Source of the DNA: Holophaga sp.
GTDB taxonomy: Bacteria; Acidobacteriota; Holophagae; Holophagales; Holophagaceae
DNA length: 11,017 nt
Direction of reading: 5' to 3'
NCBI GenBank assembly: GCA_030691225.1
Contig: JAUYES010000231.1
Location: 1 to 11,017 of the forward strand
In this document: positions 1 to 6,958 of the stretch, in pieces
Layout: every line of letters starts with the position of its first letter
Position numbering within the stretch: the stretch's first letter is position 1
Program-made: the position numbers and the translations under genes
Notes under the pieces: generated by a model
Seen by the model: only the letters and a program-made list of their open reading frames with translations
The model's database searches: none
Told to the model about the DNA's origin: nothing

Positions 1-3000
1 TATTCCACTGTTCCAGAAATACCCCTTTGCCATCCTTGGTCGTCCAGTCGCTAGAGGCCCCCGAAGCGAACTTGAGCTGCTGGCGATTGCCCCATTCATC
101 GAAGCTGATATTCGAAACCACGGAACTGGCGTTCTGTGTGATCCCCGTGACTCGGTTATACGCATCCCGCGAATAGCCAATGCTCCGGCCGCTGGGATAG
201 GTGATGGAATTCAGCAGGGCTGTGGTGGGGTTGTAGCCATAGCCAATTGTGGTCTTCAGGCCGGGCTGAGTGGTTTCCTCCAGGCTGAGCTGCTTGCCCA
301 GGCCGTTGTACTCGAACCGCTGCTTGACCTCGGCACCATCCGTGACGCTGGACATCGTCATCAGATCCAATCCGGTGTAGCTATACGTGATTTTTTCCTT
401 GCCGCTTTCCAAGCTGACCAGGCGGCCAAGCCCATCGTAAGCCAGGATGCGAGTCCGGCCTTCGGCTTCCTCGATGCGCGTGGGCTTACCCTGCCAGTTG
501 TAGTTAGTGAAAAGAGTGGTTCCCGTTTCGGGCTCAGTCCGCTGGATTAGCTGGCCCCATGCGTCGTATTTGAATTCACGGATCTGAGGCGTGCCATTGC
601 CTGCGGGCGTCAGCACAACCTTCGTCAGTTTGCCCTCCCCGTCATAGGAGGATTCGGTGAGATCTCCCGTGGGGGATATCTGCCGAACGACTTGCCCGAG
701 ACCATCCCGGTATTCCTGGGTGGTGGCGACTGTGTTCGGAGTGTTCAGGGTCCGCGTCACCAAGCTCCAACTGCTGTTCGGCCCGCCTCGAACATAGGCA
801 ACGGTCTGATAGGCGCCGCCTGGAGAGGCGACGGCGATGGGGCGGTCTAGAGCGTCGTATTGCGTGATTGCAGGAACTTGGGGCGTCCCCAAACGTGAGA
901 TGCGCCGCGTGGTTTCTGATCGGCCAAACGAATCATAAGTAATGGCATCCTTGGAACCGTCCGACTGAATGCGCTCGATGATCCGCCCGAATCCATCGGT
1001 CTTGTCGGTCAGTATGTTGGCGCCTTGCGTCGTGGTGCGCATCCAAGCATTCGGGTAGCTAAGGGTCGTACCAAGGCCCGCAGGCGGGGTGGTGCTCCTC
1101 ATGCGCCCCAAGGTATCGAACGTCTGGGTGGTGACCAGGCCTCGTTCATCGGTAAGGGTCCGGACGCGACCGGCCGAGTCAAAATTACTGAAGGTGCGAG
1201 AAAGCTCGATCCCTGGAGCGAGAATGCCTTGGGATGAAAGCTGGCCCGTATTCGGGTCATAGCCATATGTCTGCATCGTGGCAACGGCGTTGGTAATGGG
1301 TTTTTGAAGGTAAAGCCGCCCATTGGTATCGTAATACTGAAGGTTTCCTTGCTGGATAGCGCCCACTTCCCGGTAGGACTTGGATGGAAACCGAGTAGTG
1401 GGGTCGTATTCTGTCTTGGTGATGGATGCAGGGGTCAAGGCCGTGCCGTCCGCCGCGAAGCGTGTGGTCTGCACCTGGAGGGGTCGGTTAAGTACCAGCT
1501 TTGCCCGAAGGGATTCGTACCCGATAAGCGTCTCCTGGACCTTTACAGCAGGCGACCCACTGAAGACGGTTTCCTTGGTAGTTTGGAGGTTGTCGTATCC
1601 CAGTTCCCGAGCGATGGTCCGCACGGGTTCCCCCTCCCGCGTGACGACCATGCCGGACGCACGACTGTAGGAGGCATCGAGACCCGCCCCTGCCAGAGTG
1701 TAGACCGTCGTGGCCGTGGGCAGGGTTTTCCCTGTTTCCCACACACGACTTTCTTTCATGGCGCCGTTGCCCCAATCCCGCCCGTACGCCCCGGTGATTG
1801 GAACGTAAATTTGTTCGGTCCAACGGAGGCAATTCGCCAAGTCGTCAAACGTTTCCTTCTGGATGACATTGGGTTCGCCCGCTGGGGTTGTCCCGCGCGT
1901 CCAGCTCCGGGACAGCGTTTTTCCGCTCACGGAATCATAGGCGGTGGACTGTTTCAGACCCCAAATGGAGAGGTCTCCCAGCGTGTATTTATTTTTTTCT
2001 CCCCCATCTAGGTACTGGTAGGTTTGGGTGCTAGCCAAGGCCAGGTTCTCGTAGGTGAAACGTGTAATTACGCCAAGCGGATCCGTGAGGCTAGTGATCG
2101 CCGCGCGATTGGTGTCGTAATCGAAAGTCCAGGCTTGTACTTCAGACACGATTGTCCCGCCGGTAACGGAAGGCGTGGGCTTGGCATAGGCGGCCCATGA
2201 GGGCTGGCTAAGATCCTGGGATCGTCCCACCTGAACAACCTTGGGTCGTCCCACAGGCCCGCCGAGACTACCCAGTGTAACGGTCTCGCCGGGGTTCCCG
2301 GTTGTTGCCCCGACAGGGCGTGCTGACGTCACTCCTGAGTAGCCGGTCACCAGTGCCGAGGGCATATCCATGCCGATAAAATCGACCCGCATCAGATCCT
2401 GAATCGTGTCTCTATTCGTAAAATCCGCCCATTGGAGCAGGAGACCCTTTTCTTGGGGGTTCTTGATTTCCACGGATTGAATTGCCGTCACGCCTGCGGG
2501 AACGTTCGTGGCATTCCGTTGCCACTGAAAGCTCACCCAATGATTGAAGCGGTCAACCCAAAGCACCGGAACCCAGATCTTGCTCGTGGGCAATTGGACC
2601 ATCACCCGGGCCAGATTCTGGTCCATCATCACTCGGTAGGAGCTTGAGATCGTGCCATATCCGACTGGAGCGGTGATTTTGTTCGCCCATGTTCCCAATT
2701 CCCCAGAGGTTGCGGAGTAGAGAACCAGGTTTTCAAGATTGACGATCTGGATGGCTGCAGGTGCTTTGGCCGTGAAACCGAAGTCTTCCGCCAGCGTGAA
2801 GGTGCCGCCCCAGGTACCGAAAGCCGCGAAATCCGCCGTGCGGAATTGAGCTCCATTCTCTAGAACGAAAAACTCTGAATTTGTTGGGCCGTCCAGGTAC
2901 ACGGACGGGGCGATGTAGCCGAAGTGAACGATGCCATGCACCGGCCGGATCTGATCCGTGGCGCCTATATATCGCCAAATTGGCTTATATGATTCAGTGT

Positions 3001-3274
3001 CCAAGTAATACTGCTTAGCCGTCTGGACCTTGAACTGGCCATTAACGCGAAGGGCCAAAGGAATTGGAATGGATCCCGGGACTTGCGCCACGGGGATGCC
3101 AATTCCCATGCCGCCGCTCCGCGGGTCCACAACCATGCCCGACGCCGGAAGAATTTGAGGATCCGCCATGCGGAAGCGTTCCTGGGCTTGGAGAGTTGCA
3201 GCCAACACCAGGAGGGTCGCGGCTGCTCTCACAAACCAAAACCTGAATCCAGAAAAGCAGGATCGCATGTTCAT
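1..3274 (-). CDS. RHS/YD-repeat protein, exported, C-terminus off the left edge
   Basis: The minus-strand frame starting at ATG 3274 stays open to position 1 (about 1091 codons), and I checked it line by line for stops. Residues 1-30 look like a signal peptide: basic start, hydrophobic stretch LLVLAATL, then LQA before QE. Residues ~31-380 form an N-terminal region I do not recognise. From ~385 to the edge there are many degenerate YD repeats, such as YDPNTGQL, YDSFGR, YDALDRP, YDGEGKLTKV and YDAWGQL, the hallmark of RHS/teneurin-type shells. In that family the repeats form a hollow beta-shell, often enclosing a variable C-terminal toxin or effector; the part that would show this is missing here. 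A GGTGA four bases before ATG 3274 supports the start, and ATG 3268 is an alternative. The upstream IS66 remnant ends in an ATGA overlap with this start. Its third codon positions are less GC-rich than those of the transposition genes. Confidence 0.93.
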   Translation of the reverse strand, partial: MNMRSCFSGFRFWFVRAAATLLVLAATLQAQERFRMADPQILPASGMVVDPRSGGMGIGIPVAQVPGSIPIPLALRVNGQFKVQTAKQYYLDTESYKPIWRYIGATDQIRPVHGIVHFGYIAPSVYLDGPTNSEFFVLENGAQFRTADFAAFGTWGGTFTLAEDFGFTAKAPAAIQIVNLENLVLYSATSGELGTWANKITAPVGYGTISSSYRVMMDQNLARVMVQLPTSKIWVPVLWVDRFNHWVSFQWQRNATNVPAGVTAIQSVEIKNPQEKGLLLQWADFTNRDTIQDLMRVDFIGMDMPSALVTGYSGVTSARPVGATTGNPGETVTLGSLGGPVGRPKVVQVGRSQDLSQPSWAAYAKPTPSVTGGTIVSEVQAWTFDYDTNRAAITSLTDPLGVITRFTYENLALASTQTYQYLDGGEKNKYTLGDLSIWGLKQSTAYDSVSGKTLSRSWTRGTTPAGEPNVIQKETFDDLANCLRWTEQIYVPITGAYGRDWGNGAMKESRVWETGKTLPTATTVYTLAGAGLDASYSRASGMVVTREGEPVRTIARELGYDNLQTTKETVFSGSPAVKVQETLIGYESLRAKLVLNRPLQVQTTRFAADGTALTPASITKTEYDPTTRFPSKSYREVGAIQQGNLQYYDTNGRLYLQKPITNAVATMQTYGYDPNTGQLSSQGILAPGIELSRTFSNFDSAGRVRTLTDERGLVTTQTFDTLGRMRSTTPPAGLGTTLSYPNAWMRTTTQGANILTDKTDGFGRIIERIQSDGSKDAITYDSFGRSETTRRISRLGTPQVPAITQYDALDRPIAVASPGGAYQTVAYVRGGPNSSWSLVTRTLNTPNTVATTQEYRDGLGQVVRQISPTGDLTESSYDGEGKLTKVVLTPAGNGTPQIREFKYDAWGQLIQRTEPETGTTLFTNYNWQGKPTRIEEAEGRTRILAYDGLGRLVSLESGKEKITYSYTGLDLMTMSSVTDGAEVKQRFEYNGLGKQLSLEETTQPGLKTTIGYGYNPTTALLNSITYPSGRSIGYSRDAYNRVTGITQNASSVVSNISFDEWGNRQQLKFASGASSDWTTKDGKGVFLEQWN

Positions 3275-3354
3275 ATTTTCACCAAACGGAAGGGTTCATT
3301 AAGGCTATCAACAACTGCCAACGCTTGGAAGCTGTAGAAAGGGGGGAAAATCGG

Positions 3355-3746
3355 ACACTCCGGGCAGGGATCTCCCGCCGAAAGGTTCGTGTGAAGCTCC
3401 TGGACTTGTTCCGCAACGTGGCAGTAGGAGGCTGGGTGCGTCCATGGCTCATGGTGTTCGGTTACTCATCGACAATTTCTCTAGGTGGGTTCGTATTAGC
3501 TGCGGTTTCTGGTCCAGGGGTATGCTCCATGCGCTGGCGGCCAAGGTGCCTCGGAAACACGTTGTCCGTCTTCTCGGAACTGGATCCAAACAGCATGGAC
3601 TGCAGGCGCAGAAGGGTGGCACCCTTGTGCTTCAGCTCTTCCAGAAGGGAGGCCGGAGGCTTCAGAGAATCATAGGATCCTGCTTGGAACATGTCTTGAA
3701 GCACTTGATCATGTTTCCATGCCGCTATCGTATGGACATCAGTCAC
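3355..3746 (-). pseudogene. IS66-family transposase (TnpC) N-terminal remnant
   Basis: Decayed fragment of an IS66-type transposase. The open part, 3746 to 3462 (94 codons from a GTG), has a leucine-rich helix followed by MLFGSSSEKTDNVF, which matches the conserved N-terminal LFG.kSEK block of IS66 TnpC proteins. A stop at 3464-3462 interrupts it. The same frame then reads SHGRTQPP, like the family's GHGR segment. Similarity next moves to another frame, reading VAEQVQELHTNLSAGDPCPEC, which resembles the GDPCPxC start of the IS66 zinc-binding region. It ends abruptly around 3355, with no nuclease domain following. One stop, one frameshift and a truncation mean it cannot be active. The shifted frame stays open to a TGA that overlaps the rhs ATG. 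No convincing tnpA or tnpB was found upstream. The family call is from remembered motifs only. Confidence 0.6.
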
Positions 3747-3953
3747 GCATCACACCCCGAAGATGGGCGTTGTTGCATGGATACCCCTCCCTACGGGATG
3801 GCCCAGGGAAGACCATACTGGTGGATGCCTAAATTTCGATATCGCTGGGGTACACCTTGCCCGAAGATCATCTGCTGATCGACAGCACCAGTTGAACCGG
3901 CGTAAAAGTCCATGGGGATGGCGAGTGGCTATAGGAGAAACATGGCACACGAG

Positions 3954-4016
3954 CCAAAAAGGCGCCTCATTGTCAGCGGCAAACTATTTTTCGGAAGGGG
4001 TATTGACACCAAAAAG
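3954..4016 (+). repeat. Two CCAAAAAG copies in the left flank
   Basis: CCAAAAAG occurs at 3954-3961 and 4009-4016, in the same orientation, 55 bases apart. The same 8-mer recurs twice in the right-hand gap (10406-10413 and 10557-10564). I noticed no copy inside the transposition genes. They could be parts of transposase-binding sites, but an A-run in AT-rich DNA can recur by chance. Confidence 0.3.
3971..3994 (+). repeat. Possible tnsAB-proximal transposon end (TGTCAGC...)
   Basis: Tn7-like and Tn5053-like ends start with TGT, Tn5053/Tn402-type ends with TGTC. TGTCAGCGGCAAACTATT at 3971, 210 bases before the tnsAB start and reading inward, has that form and a plausible distance. If correct, the five bases before it (CTCAT, 3966-3970) would be the target duplication. 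No matching ...CTGACA end was seen to the right, and no clear array of repeats follows it. Confidence 0.22.
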
Positions 4017-4068
4017 AGTTGGGGAGATCCTCTCTAACCTTCATCTTTAGCTTGGATATTTCGTTAAA

Positions 4069-4092
4069 GGGGGGGTAGGGGGGGTTAGGAGG
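4069..4092 (+). repeat. Guanine-rich tract, possible G-quadruplex
   Basis: Two runs of seven G separated by TA are followed by TTA-GG-A-GG. The two long runs alone can be divided into four G3 blocks with short loops, so the tract satisfies the usual G4 pattern. It lies about 90 bases upstream of the tnsAB start, on the coding strand, and just before the two inverted repeats. Folding and any role are inferred. Confidence 0.45.
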
Positions 4093-4105
4093 CTTACTGG
4101 TAAGC
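4092..4105. repeat. Inverted repeat GCTTAC-TG-GTAAGC
   Basis: Perfect six-base arms around a two-base centre, following the guanine tract. Ten bases separate it from the next inverted repeat. It could be an operator half of the tnsAB promoter region or a transposase-binding site. There is no T-run after it, so it is not a standard terminator. Confidence 0.4.
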
Positions 4106-4107
4106 TT

Positions 4108-4137
4108 CCTGAAGTAGCCAATTCCATTGGCTATAAA
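4108..4137 (+). promoter_or_regulatory. Candidate tnsAB promoter
   Basis: TATAAA at 4132-4137 is a reasonable -10, about 45 bases upstream of the tnsAB ATG. The matching -35 region (CCTGAA or CTGAAG around 4108-4114) is weak. A good TTGACA lies further up at 4003-4008 but has no convincing -10 at the right spacing. The inverted repeat at 4115-4133 fills the spacer. Confidence 0.25.
4115..4133. repeat. Perfect 8-bp inverted repeat TAGCCAAT-TCC-ATTGGCTA
   Basis: Eight-base arms with a three-base centre, ending inside the TATAAA that is the best -10 candidate before tnsAB. This placement is typical of an operator bound by a dimeric repressor. The window encodes no obvious regulator. In Tn7, TnsB binding at the end lowers tns expression, so self-regulation by TnsAB is an alternative. 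Confidence 0.5.
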
Positions 4138-4166
4138 GAAATAGTCTTAGAAATAAGAAGCCTTTT

Positions 4167-4244
4167 ATGGCAATGCAAAGATGGTGGCCTCGACGAAAGC
4201 GAGGTCGCCAGTGGCCCTCACCACACCATCCCAAACGAGTTTGA
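4167..4244 (+). other. Arginine-rich 25-codon frame overlapping the tnsAB start
   Basis: ATG 4167, preceded by AAGAAG with a six-base spacing, opens a short frame (MAMQRWWPRRKRGRQ..., stop 4242-4244) that runs across the tnsAB start in another frame. Its ribosome site is better than that of ATG 4181. It may be a leader affecting tnsAB translation, or chance. No family is recognised. Confidence 0.15.
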
Positions 4245-6949
4245 TTCCGAACGTTCCATCCACCTTGGGGAACGCGATCCCCCGTGTCGGCGTCCGCAAG
4301 ATCCCCAAGAACGCCTTGAGCGTGACGGGCCGCCTAGCTTGCGCGAAGAGCCTCCTTCCCCAAGCCTTCGAGAGCACGCTGGAGCGGGACGCCATGATCC
4401 TGCTCGACTCGGATCCCACGGTCGAGGCCTTCGTGACCCAGCCGGTGCGGATCGCCTTCCAGGACGCCCAGGGAAAGGCGCATTCCTACACGCCCGACAT
4501 ACTTGTCACCTTCAAGCCAGATCCCCGGACCGGCACCATGCGGCCCCCGCTCCTGATCGAGGTGAAACCGCGATCAGTGCTGTCCAGGAACTGGGAGGAA
4601 CTGCGGCCCAAATTCAAGGCCGCCGTTCACCACGCGTGCCTTCATGGGTGGAAGTTCATGATCCTCACGGAACAGGAAATCCGGGTGCCGCAGTTTCTGA
4701 AGAACCTCCGCTTCTTGCTCGGGTTCCTGAAGCGCCAGCCGGATCCCCAGTGGGCCGTGGCGATCCTGGATGCCCTGCGCAAACGCAAGGAGTGCACGGT
4801 CCTGCACCTGCTGGAGGGCGTGTGCCAGTCGCAGGACGACCATGCGATCGCCCTGCCGACCTTGTGGCACCTAGTCGCGACCCGCACGATCTGGACGGAC
4901 CTCCGTATTCCCCTGGGCCAGGAGTCCAAGGTAAGCCACGCGCTTCTGCCGGACCCCCGATTCCTATGGGGCGAGGATGGGCCTCCGCTCCGGACGCGCC
5001 GTTTCGCGCCTGCGGAATCCGTTCCGACCTGCGACACCCAGCCCCAGCCCCTGCTCAGCCTTCTCCCGGGTTCGCGGGTCACGGTCGGGAATCGGCCCTG
5101 CGTCATCCTGCGGGTGATCGACCTTTGTGAGGTTCTCATCCGGGACGACGCGACGGGCCTCCCTGAACGGGCAAGGATTGCCTCGTTGAAGCCGTACGAC
5201 CCGATCCGGCCGAAGCCTCGGATGGTCCCCGACCTGGTGACGGTGCCTGAAGCGGCCTGGGACACGGCCCTCAAGAGGGATGCCGTCATCCGCCCTCTGC
5301 TCGTGGGCCGACGGACCAAGGAACGGGTACTGGCCGCGGCCGTGGAGGCCGAGGTGTCGAAGGGCACCATCTACCGCTGGCTGAATCTGTTCCGCGATTC
5401 GGGGGAGCTCGCTTCAGCGCTGATCCCCCACCCGCCTTCCGGCGGGCGCGGGAAATCCCGACTGCCTGAAGCGGTCGAGGAAATCATCCAGAAGACCTTG
5501 GAGGACTATTATCTCCGTTCCCAGAAGAGGACGCCCGCTGCGACGGCCCTGGAGGTCATCCGCAGGTGCGAGGCGATCGGCATCGAGGCGCCGCACTCCA
5601 ATACCGTCCGCAAGCGGATCCTTTGGATCTCCGAGGAGACCAAGCTCCGTCGCCGGATGGGCGCCAAGGCGGCCGCCCACGCGTTCAGAACCGTCAAAGG
5701 CCCCTTCCCCACCGCGAATTGGCCCCTCGAAACGGTCCAGATCGACCACACGCCATTGGACATCATCCTGGTGGACGACCATGCCCGTAAGCCCATCGGA
5801 CGCCCCTGGATTACCCTGGTGATGGATGTCTACAGCCGAATGGTGCTGGGCTACCACATCTCCCTGGATCCGCCCGGGGACGTATCCACCGGACTTTGCC
5901 TGGTTCACGCCATCCTTCCGAAGGACGGCTGGCTTGCCATGCACAACATCCAGACCGAATGGCCCTGCTGGGGCATTCCCGGCACCGTGCATGCGGACAA
6001 CGCCAAGGAGTTCCGGGGGAATCTCCTCCAGCGGGAGGGGCGCGAATACGGGTTCAACTTGGAGTGGCGTCCCCTAGGCAAACCCGAATACGGGGCGCAC
6101 ATCGAACGCCTGCTGGGAACCCTGCTGAAGGAGATCCACACCCTTCCGGGAACGACCTTCTCCTCCATCACCCAGCGCGGCACCTACAAATCCACCCAAC
6201 GGGCGATCCTGTCCTTCAAGGAATTCGAGGAATGGCTGGCGACCCACATCACGGGCAACTACCACAACCGCCCGCACGGAAACCTCGATGGTGACACCCC
6301 CCTCGAACGCTATAGGAGAGGGATCCTCGGATCGAAGGACACCCCCGGCCGCGGGTTGCCGGACCGCATCGGGAACGAGGCAAAGCTGAGAATGGACTTC
6401 CTGCCGTTCTTCGAACGAACGGTGCAGCCCAGCGGCGTGGAAATCGACGGCATCTCCTATTTCCACGCGAGCCTGCGCACGCTGCTGAACGAGAGGGACC
6501 CGGACACGCCGAAGCTGAAACGAAAGTTCGTGATTCGCCGAGACCCGCGCGACGTCAGCACCGTCTATCTCATGGATCCCAAGACCCAGTCCTACCTCGA
6601 TATCCCCTACCGCGACATTTCCCACCCGCCCATCTCCATCTGGGAATGGCGGGCCACGCAGTCCGCGGCCAAGGAGAGTGAATCCAAGGAGGCCAACGAG
6701 ACCCTCCGTTTCAAGGCGATCGAATCCATGCGCGCCGTGGAACGCGTGGCGGCCAAACGGACCGCCTCGGCGCGCCGGAATGAGGCTCGCCGCGATCGGC
6801 ACGAGGAGCTGGACCTGCACGGACGCAAGGCCAGGAAGGACCCGAAGCCCCCCCCGACCTCGGCGCCACCCGCGCCCGGCACGAAGGCCGCGAAACCGGT
6901 CGTCCCCCTCCGGACCGCCCCGGTCATGGCCTTCGATGAGATCGAATGA
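4181..6949 (+). CDS. tnsAB: TnsA-TnsB (TniA) fused transposase
   Basis: One 922-aa chain carrying both strand-cutting activities of a Tn7-like transposase. Residues ~38-180 are the TnsA endonuclease: RKIPKN..SVTGR, FESTLERD (E64), YTPD (D106) and IEVK (E127, K129, where Tn7 TnsA has QVK). This is the restriction-enzyme-like site that cuts 5' ends. Residues ~180-290 would be the TnsA C-terminal helical part. TnsB follows: a beta-rich segment at 297-338, an HTH around 386-408, the RNase-H-like core with QIDHT (D522), HADN (D606) and HIER (E642), and a C-terminal barrel ~735-820. The D-35-E spacing is canonical. The tail is charged, then proline-rich, and ends PVMAFDEIE, like the peptide TnsB uses to contact TnsC. 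ATG 4181 is the first possible start after an in-frame stop at 4154 but has no good ribosome site; GTG 4211, after GAGG at 4201-4204, is a credible alternative. Nine bases separate its stop from tniB. Confidence 0.95.
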   Translation: MVASTKARSPVALTTPSQTSLIPNVPSTLGNAIPRVGVRKIPKNALSVTGRLACAKSLLPQAFESTLERDAMILLDSDPTVEAFVTQPVRIAFQDAQGKAHSYTPDILVTFKPDPRTGTMRPPLLIEVKPRSVLSRNWEELRPKFKAAVHHACLHGWKFMILTEQEIRVPQFLKNLRFLLGFLKRQPDPQWAVAILDALRKRKECTVLHLLEGVCQSQDDHAIALPTLWHLVATRTIWTDLRIPLGQESKVSHALLPDPRFLWGEDGPPLRTRRFAPAESVPTCDTQPQPLLSLLPGSRVTVGNRPCVILRVIDLCEVLIRDDATGLPERARIASLKPYDPIRPKPRMVPDLVTVPEAAWDTALKRDAVIRPLLVGRRTKERVLAAAVEAEVSKGTIYRWLNLFRDSGELASALIPHPPSGGRGKSRLPEAVEEIIQKTLEDYYLRSQKRTPAATALEVIRRCEAIGIEAPHSNTVRKRILWISEETKLRRRMGAKAAAHAFRTVKGPFPTANWPLETVQIDHTPLDIILVDDHARKPIGRPWITLVMDVYSRMVLGYHISLDPPGDVSTGLCLVHAILPKDGWLAMHNIQTEWPCWGIPGTVHADNAKEFRGNLLQREGREYGFNLEWRPLGKPEYGAHIERLLGTLLKEIHTLPGTTFSSITQRGTYKSTQRAILSFKEFEEWLATHITGNYHNRPHGNLDGDTPLERYRRGILGSKDTPGRGLPDRIGNEAKLRMDFLPFFERTVQPSGVEIDGISYFHASLRTLLNERDPDTPKLKRKFVIRRDPRDVSTVYLMDPKTQSYLDIPYRDISHPPISIWEWRATQSAAKESESKEANETLRFKAIESMRAVERVAAKRTASARRNEARRDRHEELDLHGRKARKDPKPPPTSAPPAPGTKAAKPVVPLRTAPVMAFDEIE

Positions 6950-6958
6950 GGTGAACGC

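Larger units (their letters stand above)
3747..4180. other. Non-coding region upstream of the transposition operon
   Basis: About 430 bases with no frame I can support. The ORFs here are short and lack family-like composition. The region is clearly AT-richer than the operon that follows. It contains two copies of CCAAAAAG, a TGTCAGC that could begin the transposon end, a TTGACA, a guanine-rich tract and two inverted repeats, listed separately. Part of it may be the leading side of the degraded IS66 element, but no terminal repeat of that element was recognised. By analogy with Tn7, whose tnsA-proximal end carries several TnsB sites and the operon promoter, this is where the near end and the promoter should lie. 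Confidence 0.5.

Noticed and set aside
1304..2011. Plus-strand frame of 235 codons
   Set aside because: Antisense to the continuous RHS frame, which has clear YD repeats; the plus-strand translation has no family-like features.
3747..3950. IS66 tnpA/tnpB genes upstream of the transposase remnant
   Set aside because: Reading the minus strand in the available frames gave short, stop-broken peptides without recognisable TnpA or TnpB motifs.
4642..5370. Minus-strand frame of 242 codons inside tnsAB
   Set aside because: Shadow of the TnsA-TnsB fusion, rich in Arg/Ser/Gly, with no motif.
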